A stretch of DNA of 64,000 bases from Lactimicrobium massiliense (GTDB taxonomy: Bacteria; Bacillota_I; Bacilli_A; Erysipelotrichales; Erysipelotrichaceae). The position numbers were made by a program, and so were the translations under genes. The stretch is from assembly GCF_900343155.1 (NCBI RefSeq), contig NZ_OUNG01000006.1, positions 186,001 through 250,000 of the forward strand. The letters are read 5' to 3'. Below the pieces are notes generated by a model, which ran no database searches, had not been told where the DNA came from, and saw nothing but the letters and a program-made list of their open reading frames with translations. Numbering within the stretch: position 1 is the stretch's first letter; the number at the start of each line of letters is the position of its first letter. Below, piece after piece: positions 26,489-36,055 of this stretch.

Positions 26489-27126
26489 GTCTCTCGATTG
26501 CACTGACCAAGGGAAGACTGGAACAGCAGACAACCGCGATGCTGGCCAAGGCCGGATATGGTGTTGAAAAACTGCAAAACAAAGGACGCACTCTTGTCTT
26601 TCCAGATACACGCAAAGATATCCGCTATTTCCTGGTGAAAGCCAATGACTGCATCACCTATGTTGAACATGGGGTGGCAGATATTGGCATCGTAGGCAAG
26701 GATACCCTGATGGAAGGCGGCAGTGATTACTATGAAATGCTGGATCTTGGCATTGGCAGATGCCGCTTCATCTGTGCATCACTGCCGGATCACAATCCCC
26801 TGACCAAAAGCGGCCACATCAAGATCGGCTCCAAATATCCTGAAGTAACCAGGCAGTATTTTCTGAACAAAGGCAAAGATGTAGAAATTATCAAGATTGA
26901 TGGCTCAGTGGAACTGGCTCCGATCCTGGGACTGTGCGATGGCATTGTCGATATCATGGAAACCGGTACAACACTCAGGGAAAACGGGCTGATAGTCTAT
27001 GATACCGTCTGTCCCATCAGCGCAAGGGCAATCGTAAACAAAGCCGCATTCAAACTGAAGCGGCCGGAAGTCGCGGCATTTCTGAAAGATCTGGAAACCG
27101 TGAAGGAGGCAGAAAATGTTAAGTGA
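26485..27126 (+). CDS. hisG: ATP phosphoribosyltransferase, short form
   Basis: 213 residues, the short HisG that needs HisZ. It joins ATP and PRPP in the first step of histidine synthesis. Motifs include LTKGRLEQQT at the N-terminus and the PRPP loop DIMETGTTLREN near residue 155. GTG start at 26485 with GGAGGTG upstream, overlapping the hisZ stop. Confidence 0.95.
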   Translation: MSLSIALTKGRLEQQTTAMLAKAGYGVEKLQNKGRTLVFPDTRKDIRYFLVKANDCITYVEHGVADIGIVGKDTLMEGGSDYYEMLDLGIGRCRFICASLPDHNPLTKSGHIKIGSKYPEVTRQYFLNKGKDVEIIKIDGSVELAPILGLCDGIVDIMETGTTLRENGLIVYDTVCPISARAIVNKAAFKLKRPEVAAFLKDLETVKEAENVK

Positions 27127-28402
27127 AATCAAAGCAGACAATCCAAAGCAGCTGCGTGCGTATCTGGACAGCCGCACAAGTGATATCTCCAGTGACATTC
27201 TTCTGAAAGTCAATGAAATCATCAAACGTGTCAAACAGGAAGGCGACGCTGCCCTGAAGGACTATACCCGTCAGTTTGATGGTGTCGAGATTGAGAATTT
27301 CCGTGTCTCTGAAAAAGAAATCGATGATGCATGTGCTCTGACAGACAAGAAATTCCGTGAAGCTTTGACAAGAGCCAAAGACAATATCACTGCTTTCCAC
27401 ATGGCGCAGAAGACAAACTCCTATCTGATGGAACGGGAGCCTGGTGTTTATCTGGGTCAGCGGGTATTGCCGCTGGCATCGGTTGGCATCTATGTCCCAG
27501 GCGGCCGTGCCCAGTATCCTTCCTCCGTACTCATGAACGTCATCCCCGCCAAAGTGGCAGGCGTCAAGCGTATTGTCATGGTAACTCCTCCAGGAAAAGA
27601 CGGCCGTCTGAATCCCGATATTGCCTTTGCGGCAAGACTGGCCGGCGTCTGTGAAATCTATAAGGTCGGCGGTGCTCAGGCCATTGCCGCACTTGCCTGG
27701 GGAACAGAAAGCATTGCCCCGGTAGATAAGATCACAGGTCCTGGCAATATCTTTGTCGCCGCAGCCAAGAAACTTGTCTTTGGCAGAGTTGATATCGATA
27801 TGATTGCCGGCCCCAGTGAAATCCTTGTTATTGCGGATGATGGCGCTGATCCTGCCTGCTGTGCTGCAGATCTTCTTTCCCAGGCGGAACACGATCCGAT
27901 GGCATCAGCCATTCTGCTGACGACATCCCGCTCTTTCCTGGATCATGTCAACAAAGAACTTGAAAGACAGCTGGAAACACTGCCAAAGAAAGAAATAGCC
28001 AGTGCTTCGATCCGTGATTATGGCAGATCGATTGTTGCGGAATCACTGGAACAGTGCATTGCCTATGCAAATGCCATTGCCCCGGAACATCTGGAACTGA
28101 TGATCAAGGACCCGATGCCGTATCTCTCTCAGGTCAAAAATGCAGGCTCCGTATTCCTTGGCTATGATACTTGTGAGCCAATCGGTGACTACTATGGCGG
28201 AACCAACCATGTGCTGCCAACCGGCGGCACAGCACGCTTTGCCAGTGCCCTTGGCGTCGATGCCTTTGTCCACCGCTCCTGTTTCCTGCACTATTCAAAA
28301 AAGGCTCTGCAGCAGGATGGAGACGATATCATGATTCTGGCAAAAGAGGAACAGCTGGAAGCCCATGCCAGGGCAGTGGAGGTGCGCAATGGGAAAAACT
28401 AA
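27116..28402 (+). CDS. hisD: Histidinol dehydrogenase
   Basis: 428 residues, normal length. It performs the last two oxidations to histidine with NAD and Zn. Conserved [15 protein letters not shown] (about 125), [11 protein letters not shown] and the zinc/catalytic region PEHLEL plus [11 protein letters not shown] are present. ATG 27116 follows AAGGAGG and overlaps hisG by 11 bases. Confidence 0.96.
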   Translation: MLSEIKADNPKQLRAYLDSRTSDISSDILLKVNEIIKRVKQEGDAALKDYTRQFDGVEIENFRVSEKEIDDACALTDKKFREALTRAKDNITAFHMAQKTNSYLMEREPGVYLGQRVLPLASVGIYVPGGRAQYPSSVLMNVIPAKVAGVKRIVMVTPPGKDGRLNPDIAFAARLAGVCEIYKVGGAQAIAALAWGTESIAPVDKITGPGNIFVAAAKKLVFGRVDIDMIAGPSEILVIADDGADPACCAADLLSQAEHDPMASAILLTTSRSFLDHVNKELERQLETLPKKEIASASIRDYGRSIVAESLEQCIAYANAIAPEHLELMIKDPMPYLSQVKNAGSVFLGYDTCEPIGDYYGGTNHVLPTGGTARFASALGVDAFVHRSCFLHYSKKALQQDGDDIMILAKEEQLEAHARAVEVRNGKN

Positions 28403-29420
28403 TGCCTATACAGCCGCAAAGCGGGATGGCAGAATCCTGCTCAATGCGAATGAAAGCAGCCTGAATCTTTCTGCACAGCTGCTGCAGAAAGCAGCTGACA
28501 TTGTCACAAAGATTTCCTACAACCGCTATCCGGATCCTGCTGAAACAGAATTGCTTTCTGCCTTTGGCAAAAAGATGGGTATTTCAGAAGACTGCCTGCT
28601 GGCTGGCAATGGCAGCGATCAGATGCTTGGCTATCTGATTACGACATATCTTGGCAAAGGAAAGACTTTACTGACATTGAATCCGGATTTCTCCATGTAT
28701 CAGTACTATGCCAGCTCCATTGATGCAAAGACGGTTGGATACAGGCAGGACGAAGGCGGCGGCGTCAAGATCGATGATCTGATCGCTTTTGGAAAAAAAG
28801 AAAATGCTGACATGATCCTTTTCTCCAATCCCAATAATCCAACCGGATCCCTGATTCCCCGTACGGATATCGAAAAACTTGTGCAGAACTTCAAAGATAT
28901 TCCGGTCGTCATCGATGAGGCGTATATGGACTTTGCGGATGATGAATCGGTACTGCCATTGATTGATCAGCATGACAATCTGTTTGTAACAAGAACGCTG
29001 TCCAAGGCATATGGACTGGCCGCAATGCGGGTAGGTTTTCTGGTTGGAAATGCCGACAGGATGTCAGCTTTGAAGGCAGACTTTGTACCATATGCAATGA
29101 ACTCTTTGTCAATGGCGATTGCGGCTGCTCTGATTCCTGAAATTGATGTGGCAGGTTTTGTCAAAGACATCAGGATACAGCGGCAATGGCTTTATCAAAG
29201 ACTTTCCGGTTGTAAACGGCTGAAAGTCTGGCCATCCCAGGCAAACTTCATCTATGGAAAAGCAGAGGATCTGGATGGACTGCTTGCCTGCCTGCAGGCA
29301 GAAGGCATTGTGATCCGCACATACAATGGGACATCGTATTTCCGTATTTCCATTGGCACCCAGGAAGAAAATCAGCTTGTCTGGAAAGCCATTCAGTCAT
29401 ATGAAGGAGAAAAGTCATGA
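28389..29420 (+). CDS. hisC: Histidinol-phosphate aminotransferase
   Basis: About 343 residues from ATG 28389, preceded by GGAGGTG; overlaps hisD by 14 bases. PLP-dependent aminotransferase fold I: LLNANES at the N-terminus, SNPNNPTG near 150, and the PLP lysine in [14 protein letters not shown] near 217. It makes histidinol phosphate from imidazole acetol phosphate. Confidence 0.95.
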   Translation: MGKTNAYTAAKRDGRILLNANESSLNLSAQLLQKAADIVTKISYNRYPDPAETELLSAFGKKMGISEDCLLAGNGSDQMLGYLITTYLGKGKTLLTLNPDFSMYQYYASSIDAKTVGYRQDEGGGVKIDDLIAFGKKENADMILFSNPNNPTGSLIPRTDIEKLVQNFKDIPVVIDEAYMDFADDESVLPLIDQHDNLFVTRTLSKAYGLAAMRVGFLVGNADRMSALKADFVPYAMNSLSMAIAAALIPEIDVAGFVKDIRIQRQWLYQRLSGCKRLKVWPSQANFIYGKAEDLDGLLACLQAEGIVIRTYNGTSYFRISIGTQEENQLVWKAIQSYEGEKS

Positions 29421-29998
29421 GAAAAGCAGAATATCACCGTGTGACCAAAGAAACAGACGTCTTTGCCAGCATTAACCTGGATGGCACAGGAAAAACAGAT
29501 ATTGATACCGGCATCGGTTTTCTCAATCATATGCTTACCCTGTTTGCCTTCCATGGCGGCTTTGATCTGGCCGTGAAAGCAAAAGGGGATCTTGACGTGG
29601 ATGATCATCACACCATTGAAGATATCGGAATTGTGCTTGGCATCATTGTCAAAGAAGCACTTGGCAGCAAGGCGGGTATTGCCAGATACGGATCCTTTTC
29701 CTGCGTCATGGATGAAGCACTGGCAAGAGTGGACCTGGACTGTTCCGGACGGCCTTTTATTGTTTTTCATGGCAATTTCGACCGTGAAACAGTCGGTGCC
29801 ATGTCAACAGAAATGGTACCGGAATTCCTGCGTGCCTTTGCCTTCAATTCCCTGATCACTCTCCATGTCAATATCCTGTATGGTGAAAATGACCACCATA
29901 AGATTGAGGCAGTCTTCAAGGCACTTGGACATGCTCTTAAGGCTGCTGTGACAACAACCGGCGGCGGTGTCTTCAGCACGAAGGGAAGTCTGGCATGA
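29417..29998 (+). CDS. hisB: Imidazoleglycerol-phosphate dehydratase
   Basis: 193 residues, the monofunctional form with no phosphatase domain. Metal-binding repeats [11 protein letters not shown] (about 60) and [13 protein letters not shown] (about 155) are present, as is GFLNHML. ATG overlaps the hisC stop by four bases. Confidence 0.96.
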   Translation: MRKAEYHRVTKETDVFASINLDGTGKTDIDTGIGFLNHMLTLFAFHGGFDLAVKAKGDLDVDDHHTIEDIGIVLGIIVKEALGSKAGIARYGSFSCVMDEALARVDLDCSGRPFIVFHGNFDRETVGAMSTEMVPEFLRAFAFNSLITLHVNILYGENDHHKIEAVFKALGHALKAAVTTTGGGVFSTKGSLA

Positions 29999-30606
29999 TC
30001 GGCATCATCGATTATGGAGCAGGCAACCTGTTTTCTTTGAAACATGCCCTGGCTGATCTTGCTGCCAAAACTGTTGTATCCGGCGACCCAGCAGTCCTTT
30101 CTGCCTGTGACAAACTCATTCTGCCAGGCGTTGGTGCCTTCGGTGACGGTATGGCCATGCTGAAAGAAAACGGTCTGGATCAGATGATTCTTGCACAGAC
30201 CGCCAAAGGAAAGCCGCTGCTTGGAATCTGCCTGGGTATGCAGATGCTGTATGAAAGCAGTGAAGAAGACGGCTTTCACAAAGGACTCGGCCTGCTGAAA
30301 GGAAACATTATCCGCCTGCAGGGCGATGATATCCGTATCCCGGAAGTCGGCTGGAACCTGCTGGAACGAGTGAATCCACACCCCATCTTCTCTCTGCTGT
30401 CCGGGCATCCGTATATGTACTATGTGCATAGTTACTTCGCTTCCGGTACGGATCCTGCCCAGGTATTCGGCATCTCAGTGGATGGAAAAAACAACGTGCC
30501 AGGCCTGGTTGGCAGAGATCATATTCTTGGCTGTCAGTTCCATCCTGAAAAAAGCAGTGATGACGGCAGAGCAGTACTGCGCTATTTTGCGGAGGCAGAC
30601 ATATGA
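29995..30606 (+). CDS. hisH: Imidazole glycerol phosphate synthase, glutaminase subunit
   Basis: 203 residues, class I glutamine amidotransferase. Nucleophile Cys in [11 protein letters not shown] (about 80) and the His-Glu pair near the end in CQFHPEKS. It delivers ammonia to HisF. Overlaps hisB and hisA by four bases each. Confidence 0.95.
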   Translation: MIGIIDYGAGNLFSLKHALADLAAKTVVSGDPAVLSACDKLILPGVGAFGDGMAMLKENGLDQMILAQTAKGKPLLGICLGMQMLYESSEEDGFHKGLGLLKGNIIRLQGDDIRIPEVGWNLLERVNPHPIFSLLSGHPYMYYVHSYFASGTDPAQVFGISVDGKNNVPGLVGRDHILGCQFHPEKSSDDGRAVLRYFAEADI

Positions 30607-31334
30607 TCATCCTTCCGGCTATTGACATCATCGACGGGGTACCGGTCCGTCTTGTCCAGGGTGACTACAGCAGAAAGACAAAAGTTGCCAGTTCCATCAA
30701 AGATACGGCGGTTACATTTGCGCATCAGGGCGCTTCCTGGCTGCATATGGTGGATCTTGATGGGGCAAAGGCCCAGCATCCGGTAAACTCAGGTGCCATT
30801 CTCGATGCCGCCATCGCAGCCGGCATTCATACAGAAGTCGGCGGCGGAATCCGTACCATGTCTGATATCCGCCTGTATCTGGAAGGCGGTATTTCCAGAG
30901 TCATCCTTGGCACCGCTGCCCTGGAGAATGAAGAGCTGCTGAAAGAAGCACTTGCCCGTTATGGCAGCCGCATTGCTGTTGGCATCGATGCAAGAAATGG
31001 CATCGTGGCACTCAATGGCTGGCTGCAGTCATCAGATCAAACCTATCAGTCGGTGGCTGAAAAGATGGCGGAACTTGGCGTACAGACAATCATCGCCACC
31101 GATATCAGCCGGGATGGCACGATGCGCGGCATCAACACGGCAATGTACAGCGAACTGTGTCAATTGAAACATGTAAATGTGATTGCCAGCGGCGGCGTTG
31201 GCAGTATGGATGACCTGCAGGCACTGACGCATACGGGAGTGGCAGGCGTGATCTGCGGCAAGGCATTGTATGAAGGCAGAATCAACCTGTTTGAGGCAAT
31301 TGCCAGATATGAGAAAAAGGAGGGGACATGCTGA
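30603..31334 (+). CDS. hisA: ProFAR isomerase
   Basis: 243 residues, TIM barrel. Catalytic Asp in PAIDIIDG (residue 8) and in [10 protein letters not shown] (about 165-170), with phosphate-binding GGGIRT and ASGGVGS loops. It isomerises ProFAR for HisF. Overlaps hisF by seven bases. Confidence 0.95.
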   Translation: MIILPAIDIIDGVPVRLVQGDYSRKTKVASSIKDTAVTFAHQGASWLHMVDLDGAKAQHPVNSGAILDAAIAAGIHTEVGGGIRTMSDIRLYLEGGISRVILGTAALENEELLKEALARYGSRIAVGIDARNGIVALNGWLQSSDQTYQSVAEKMAELGVQTIIATDISRDGTMRGINTAMYSELCQLKHVNVIASGGVGSMDDLQALTHTGVAGVICGKALYEGRINLFEAIARYEKKEGTC

Positions 31335-32089
31335 CAAAAAGAATCATTCCATGCCTGGATGTCAAAGATGGAAAAACAGTCAAAGGCATTCACTTCCAGG
31401 GATTGAAAGAAGTTGGTGATCCGGTTGAAATGGCAGATGGCTATAACAGACAGGGTGCTGATGAACTGGTTTTTCTCGATATTGCGGCAACCCAGGAAGG
31501 CAGAAAAACAATGGCAGACATGGTGGAAAAAGTAGCTTCCCGCATTGCCATTCCCTTTACGGTCGGCGGCGGTATTGGTTCTTTGGAAGATGTACACCGC
31601 ATGCTGTGGTCTGGTGCAGATAAAGTGTCCCTCAACAGTGCTGCAGTCCGTAATCCCAATCTGCTGCAGGAAGGTGCACGCCGCTATGGCAGTCAGTGCA
31701 TGGTTCTGGCTCTGGATGCCCGCCGCAGAAAAGATGACACTGGCTGGAATGTTGTGATTGAAGGCGGCACGCTGGATACCGGGATCGATGCCATTCAGTG
31801 GGCAAAGGATGCCGTTGCCATGGGGGCAGGTGAAATTCTGTTAACATCCATGGATGCCGATGGCACAAAGAAAGGCTATGATCTGCCATTGTGCCAGGCA
31901 GTGCGGAAAACAGTCAGAGTACCGATCATTGCCAGCGGCGGCTGTGGCTGTCTGGAAGACTTTGGCAGCCTGTTCAAGGCGGATGCTGCCGATGCCGCAT
32001 TGGCCGCTTCGCTTTTCCACTATGGCACATTGACGGTAAAACAGGTCAAGCAGTATCTGCAGAAAGAAGGGATTCCGGTACGCCTATGA
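31328..32089 (+). CDS. hisF: Imidazole glycerol phosphate synthase, cyclase subunit
   Basis: 253 residues, TIM barrel. Catalytic Asp in [12 protein letters not shown] (about 11) and [14 protein letters not shown] (about 178); cyclase Asp in LALDARR (about 130). Works with HisH. ATG preceded by AAGGAGG. Its stop overlaps the hisI start. Confidence 0.96.
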   Translation: MLTKRIIPCLDVKDGKTVKGIHFQGLKEVGDPVEMADGYNRQGADELVFLDIAATQEGRKTMADMVEKVASRIAIPFTVGGGIGSLEDVHRMLWSGADKVSLNSAAVRNPNLLQEGARRYGSQCMVLALDARRRKDDTGWNVVIEGGTLDTGIDAIQWAKDAVAMGAGEILLTSMDADGTKKGYDLPLCQAVRKTVRVPIIASGGCGCLEDFGSLFKADAADAALAASLFHYGTLTVKQVKQYLQKEGIPVRL

Positions 32090-32418
32090 TGAAAATTGAC
32101 TTTGAAAAAGGCAATGGCCTTGTGCCCTGCATTGTGCAGGATGCCACAAGCAAAAAGGTGCTGATGCTTGCCTACATGAATCAGGAAAGCCTGAAGAAAA
32201 CAATGGAAACCGGGCTTGCTGTATTCTACAGCCGCAGCCGGAAGGAACTGTGGACAAAAGGAGAAACAAGCGGCAATTTCCAGCATGTGAAAAAGATTAT
32301 GGTAGACTGTGATGAGGATACCATCTTATTACTCGTAGACCCGGATGGACCGGCATGTCATACCGGCCATACAAGCTGTTTTTACCGCAATATGGAAGGA
32401 GGAGAAGTGGATGAGTGA
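32086..32418 (+). CDS. hisI: Phosphoribosyl-AMP cyclohydrolase
   Basis: 110 residues, stand-alone cyclohydrolase. Motifs: [12 protein letters not shown], the [14 protein letters not shown] segment, the CDEDT metal site and the C-terminal [12 protein letters not shown] 32086 overlaps the hisF stop (ATGATGA). hisE is separate, not fused, and overlaps by eight bases. Confidence 0.95.
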   Translation: MMKIDFEKGNGLVPCIVQDATSKKVLMLAYMNQESLKKTMETGLAVFYSRSRKELWTKGETSGNFQHVKKIMVDCDEDTILLLVDPDGPACHTGHTSCFYRNMEGGEVDE

Positions 32419-32734
32419 GCTTGAGAAGATGTATGAAGTCATTCTGGACCGCAAAGAGAATCCGGAAGAGGGCAGCTATACCAATTATCTGTTTGACAAA
32501 GGACTGGAGAAAATTCTGAAAAAAGTAGGAGAAGAAAGCACCGAAACAGTGATCGCAGCTTTGTCACAGAGCAATGAGGATCTGATCAATGAACTGAATG
32601 ATCTTGCCTACCATCTGCTGGTGCTGATGGCTGCCAAAGGTATTACGCCGGCAGATTTTGACCGTGTAGCAAAAGAGCGTGAGGCAAAGCAGCATAATCT
32701 GAAACCAGAACGCCGCAAAATCGAAAAGTATTAG
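32411..32734 (+). CDS. hisE: Phosphoribosyl-ATP pyrophosphatase
   Basis: 107 residues, MazG-like helical fold with [12 protein letters not shown], the EE-x-x-E motif [14 protein letters not shown] and [12 protein letters not shown]. It hydrolyses PR-ATP to PR-AMP. ATG 32411 is preceded by GGAGGAGAAG. Last gene of the his operon. Confidence 0.94.
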   Translation: MSELEKMYEVILDRKENPEEGSYTNYLFDKGLEKILKKVGEESTETVIAALSQSNEDLINELNDLAYHLLVLMAAKGITPADFDRVAKEREAKQHNLKPERRKIEKY

Positions 32735-32743
32735 CGCAATGAG

Positions 32744-32777
32744 CCTCCTTCCCGTACAATAGGGAAGAAGGTTTTTT
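32744..32777 (+). terminator. his operon terminator, overlapping the next gene's ribosome site
   Basis: Arms CCTCCTTCCC (32744-32753) and GGGAAGAAGG (32762-32771), one mismatch, then six T. The second arm contains the only purine-rich site before ATG 32781. Confidence 0.75.
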
Positions 32778-32780
32778 CAT

Positions 32781-33419
32781 ATGGAAGATTTTCTGACTGT
32801 ATTCCAAATGATTGGTACGGCTGCCTTTGCCATCAGCGGTGCCATTACAGCTGTCCATGCCGGCCTTGATCTGTTCGGCATCATTGCCCTTGGCGTGATG
32901 ACTGCCACTGCCGGCGGTGTCATCCGTGACATCATCCTTGGCATCTTTCCGCCGATTGCGTTCGTCAACTCCATGTATGTCCTCACGGCGGCATTGATTT
33001 CTGTTGTTGTATTTCTGATTGCCAGAGATGAAATCCGCTCCGGCACCTCCATGAACAACCATTCTTTCCGGGTAATCCTTCTGTTAGGAGATTCGATCGG
33101 CCTTGGCGTGTTCACAACCGCAGGCATGTATACTGCCATCACCAGATTTTCCGCAGACAATGGATTCCTGGTCATTTTCTCCGGTGTTGTCACTGGTGTA
33201 GGCGGCGGCTTTCTCAGAGATGTATCCATCCATATCCTGCCGGAGATTTTCTCCAAGCATGTTTATGCCGTGGCTTCTATTGCCGGGGCACTGATTTCTT
33301 TGTATCTTTTCCGCCACAGTGATCCCTATACAGCGATCTATATTGGCACCGGCATCATCGTGCTCATCCGCCTGCTGGCAGCCCGCTACCGCTGGTCACT
33401 TCCAAGAGTGCAGTCATAA
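32781..33419 (+). CDS. TRIC-type cation channel family membrane protein (UPF0126/YicG-like)
   Basis: 212 residues, about seven hydrophobic segments arranged as two similar halves, each with a Gly-rich loop: GVMTATAGGVIRDIILG and SGVVTGVGGGFLRDV. This repeat is diagnostic of the TRIC (trimeric intracellular cation) channel family found in many bacteria. Physiological ion and role in this organism are unknown. Its Shine-Dalgarno region lies inside the his terminator stem, so expression may depend on readthrough or a promoter I cannot see. Confidence 0.85.
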   Translation: MEDFLTVFQMIGTAAFAISGAITAVHAGLDLFGIIALGVMTATAGGVIRDIILGIFPPIAFVNSMYVLTAALISVVVFLIARDEIRSGTSMNNHSFRVILLLGDSIGLGVFTTAGMYTAITRFSADNGFLVIFSGVVTGVGGGFLRDVSIHILPEIFSKHVYAVASIAGALISLYLFRHSDPYTAIYIGTGIIVLIRLLAARYRWSLPRVQS

Positions 33420-33432
33420 ACAGCACAATAAA

Positions 33433-33456
33433 AGACAGCCGTAGCTGTCTCCTTTT
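33433..33456. terminator. Terminator between converging TRIC and pfkA genes
   Basis: Arms AGACAGC (33433-33439) and GCTGTCT (33444-33450) with loop CGTA, T run after and A run before, working in both directions. Confidence 0.75.
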
Positions 33457-33461
33457 TTGTA

Positions 33462-34538
33462 TCAGTCACCAAAGCTGATGCCGATCGACTTGGCTTCCTT
33501 GATGATCTCTGCATTAGGATCTACATATTTCAGCTTGCCAGCGACCTCTGCCAGCGGAACGGTTGTCATCTCACGGTTCTTATAGGCAACCATGACACCA
33601 TACTTCTTCTTCAGAATCAGTCTTGCAGCCTCTGCACCAAGCCTTGATGCAAAGACACGGTCATACGCAACCGGCGTGCCGCCGCGCTGAATGTGGCCGA
33701 GAATCGTCACACGCACTTCTCGGCCGGTCTTCTTGGTAATCTGATCTGCCAGTTCATACGAAACAGAAGGGAATGTATACTTTTCCAGCTTCTTGCGGTA
33801 ATCTTTCTTGCTCAGCCGTGCATCCTGCTTGGAAATAGCACCCTCTGCAACAGCCATGATCGTAAACCGCTTGCCCTGACGGTCACGTGTTTCAATCACA
33901 TCAATAATCTTATCCAGATCATACGGGATCTCCGGCAGCAGAATGATATCAGCACCACCGGCAATGCCCGCATTCAACGGCAGCCATCCAACTTTGTGGC
34001 CCATCACTTCAACAATGAACACACGGCCATGTGAGGATGCAGTTGTATGAATCTCATCAATGCAGCGTGTCGCAATATCCACAGCGGACTGGAAACCAAA
34101 TGTCATATCTGTGCCCCACAGATCATTATCGATTGTCTTCGGCAGGGTGATCACATTCAGTCCTTCTTCAGAAAGAAGGTTGGCAGTCTTGGCAGAGCCA
34201 TTGCCGCCCAGCATAACCAGGCAGTCAAGCTGCAGCTTATAATACGTCTGCTTCATGCACTCCACTTTGTCACGGCCATCCGGCAGGGGATTGTGAATCT
34301 CCTTGAACGGTGTTCTGGAAGTGCCAAGAATCGTACCGCCGACAGTCAGAATATTCGAGAAATCATCCTCTGTCAGAAGGCGGAAACGGGAATTGATCAT
34401 TCCCTTGTAGCCATCCTCAAAGCCATAAAACTCTACTGGTTCCTTGGCATTGTTCATCACACCCTTGAACACGCCGCGCATCGCAGCATTCAGTGCCTGA
34501 CAGTCACCGCCGCTGGTAAGCATTCCAATTCGTAACAT
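33462..34538 (-). CDS. pfkA: 6-phosphofructokinase, atypical nucleotide-site residues
   Basis: 358 residues. Phosphofructokinase fold with SGGDCQALNAAMRG at the N-terminus, GGNGS at 111-115 and PKTIDND at 133-139; substrate region EVMGHKVGWL near 175. Bacterial ATP enzymes usually have GGDGS and PGTIDND; PPi enzymes have GGDDS and PKTIDND. Here Gly114 fits ATP, Lys134 fits PPi-type or group III enzymes, and Asn113 replaces the metal-contact Asp. It phosphorylates fructose 6-phosphate; donor specificity is open. ATG is preceded by GGGAGG. Confidence 0.85.
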   Translation of the reverse strand: MLRIGMLTSGGDCQALNAAMRGVFKGVMNNAKEPVEFYGFEDGYKGMINSRFRLLTEDDFSNILTVGGTILGTSRTPFKEIHNPLPDGRDKVECMKQTYYKLQLDCLVMLGGNGSAKTANLLSEEGLNVITLPKTIDNDLWGTDMTFGFQSAVDIATRCIDEIHTTASSHGRVFIVEVMGHKVGWLPLNAGIAGGADIILLPEIPYDLDKIIDVIETRDRQGKRFTIMAVAEGAISKQDARLSKKDYRKKLEKYTFPSVSYELADQITKKTGREVRVTILGHIQRGGTPVAYDRVFASRLGAEAARLILKKKYGVMVAYKNREMTTVPLAEVAGKLKYVDPNAEIIKEAKSIGISFGD

Positions 34539-34605
34539 GATTACCTCCCGGTCCCCAATAGACCATTTTTTCCTCTGCTCTTATTGTAGTGTTGTACAGT
34601 CAGCA

Positions 34606-35325
34606 TCACAAGCTCTGATCTGCAGCAGCTTCCAGCGCTACCTGCATCATCCTTGTAAAACTTTCTTCTCTCTCCTGCGGGGTTGTTTCCTGATGTGTCA
34701 CAAAAGAATCTGACACCGTCAGAATTGTCGCCGCATTCTTATGCAGAACTGCCGCATTGGCAAACAGGGCAAAGCTTTCCATTTCCACAACCTTGCAGTG
34801 ATGATTTAAAATCACATCCTGCAGATAGCCATCATTGGCACGGTAGAACACATCCGAAGAATGGGTCGTGCCTTCATGCAGTTCAATGCCAAGCTTTGCG
34901 GCTGCCTTTTCCAGCTTTGCATTCAATGCAGCAGAAGGATACAGCGTATGGGCGGTATTGCCGCCCTGCACAAGGGCATAGGTGCTTTCCGAATAAGCTG
35001 CATCTGCCAGGAAGACATCAAACAGGTTCAGATCAGCAGTATAAGCACCGGCAGAACCAACCCGGATGATGTTGTCGACATCATAAAACTTGAACAATTC
35101 CCAGGAATAGATGCCAATTGAAGGCATGCCCATTCCACTGGCCATGACGGTAACCGGTACGTCATGATAGCTGCCGGTATACCCCTGTACACCGCGCACA
35201 TTGTTAACCAGCACAGGATTGTCGAGAAAGTGCTCAGCAATGAATTTAGAACGAAGCGGATCACCCGGCATCAGAACGGTTTTAGCGATCTGGCCAGGCG
35301 CTGCACTGTTATGAGGTGTTGACAT
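34606..35325 (-). CDS. deoD: Purine nucleoside phosphorylase, DeoD type
   Basis: About 239 residues from ATG 35323-35325, with AAGGAG nine bases upstream. Hexameric-type PNP: MPGDPLRSKFIAE, the phosphate loop and GSAGAY, the purine/ribose site VVEMESFALF and the catalytic Asp in LTVSDSF. It cleaves purine nucleosides with phosphate in salvage. Confidence 0.93.
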   Translation of the reverse strand: MSTPHNSAAPGQIAKTVLMPGDPLRSKFIAEHFLDNPVLVNNVRGVQGYTGSYHDVPVTVMASGMGMPSIGIYSWELFKFYDVDNIIRVGSAGAYTADLNLFDVFLADAAYSESTYALVQGGNTAHTLYPSAALNAKLEKAAAKLGIELHEGTTHSSDVFYRANDGYLQDVILNHHCKVVEMESFALFANAAVLHKNAATILTVSDSFVTHQETTPQEREESFTRMMQVALEAAADQSL

Positions 35326-35437
35326 TTCACAAAACTCCTTTTTCTCAATTATAGCAGAAATCATGCATGCAAAAGACAAACCTTTGCCACACATCCGGAG
35401 GCACATAGTATCATGATAGGGAAAGGAAGTGTGCACC

Positions 35438-36001
35438 ATGGAAGAAATGAATATACGGGAACAGGCAGCCAGAGCAGTGGAAGAGATTCTTGCCCAGGCC
35501 CATCTGAAACCAGGGGATATCTTTGTGGTCGGCTGCTCAACAAGTGAGGTGCTTGGTGAAAAGATCGGCACCCACAGTTCGATGGATACAGCCGCGCAGC
35601 TGTATGAAGGCATTGCCAGCGTCCTGAAGAAACATGAACTCTACCTGGCTGCCCAGTGCTGCGAACATCTCAACCGGGCACTTGTTGTAGAAGCAGAATG
35701 CATGGAAAAATATGATCTTGAACAGGTCAATGCGATCCCTCAGCCAAACCATGCCGGCGGTGCTTTTGGCACCCAGGCATATGCGCATATGCATCATCCG
35801 GTACTTGTTGAAAGCCTCAATGCCAGAGCATCTGCCGGCATTGATATCGGCGGCACCCTGATCGGCATGCATATCCATCCGGTCGTGGTACCAGTCAGAA
35901 TTTCATTTGACCATATCGGCGCCGCGCATATCATCTGTGCCCGCAGAAGACCAAAGTATGTTGGCGGCCAGCGCGCCATCTATGACGAAAATCTGATGTA
36001 A
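35438..36001 (+). CDS. ywlG: YwlG/UPF0340 family protein
   Basis: About 187 residues. ATG 35438 is eight bases after AAGGAAG (a GTG at 35429 is less likely). The sequence has GDIFVVGCSTSEVLGEKIG, QCCEHLNRALV, QPNHAGGAFGTQAY and a GIDIGGTLIGMHIHPV segment, characteristic of the TIGR01440 family, which is widespread in Firmicutes but of unknown biochemical role. A promoter of the form TTGCCA-N16-TAGTAT may lie at about 35391-35418. It stands alone between divergent deoD and converging ddl. Confidence 0.85.
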   Translation: MEEMNIREQAARAVEEILAQAHLKPGDIFVVGCSTSEVLGEKIGTHSSMDTAAQLYEGIASVLKKHELYLAAQCCEHLNRALVVEAECMEKYDLEQVNAIPQPNHAGGAFGTQAYAHMHHPVLVESLNARASAGIDIGGTLIGMHIHPVVVPVRISFDHIGAAHIICARRRPKYVGGQRAIYDENLM

Positions 36002-36046
36002 AAAAAGGTGCTGCTGCAGCAATTATGCTGTGACAGCATCTTTTCA
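36002..36046. terminator. Terminator between converging ywlG and ddl
   Basis: GGTGCTG (from 36007) pairs with CAGCATC (36034-36040) around an inner CTGCAGCA/TGCTG-rich hairpin, flanked by an A run and a T run, so it can work both ways. Confidence 0.6.
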
Positions 36047-36055
36047 GAAATCTGT

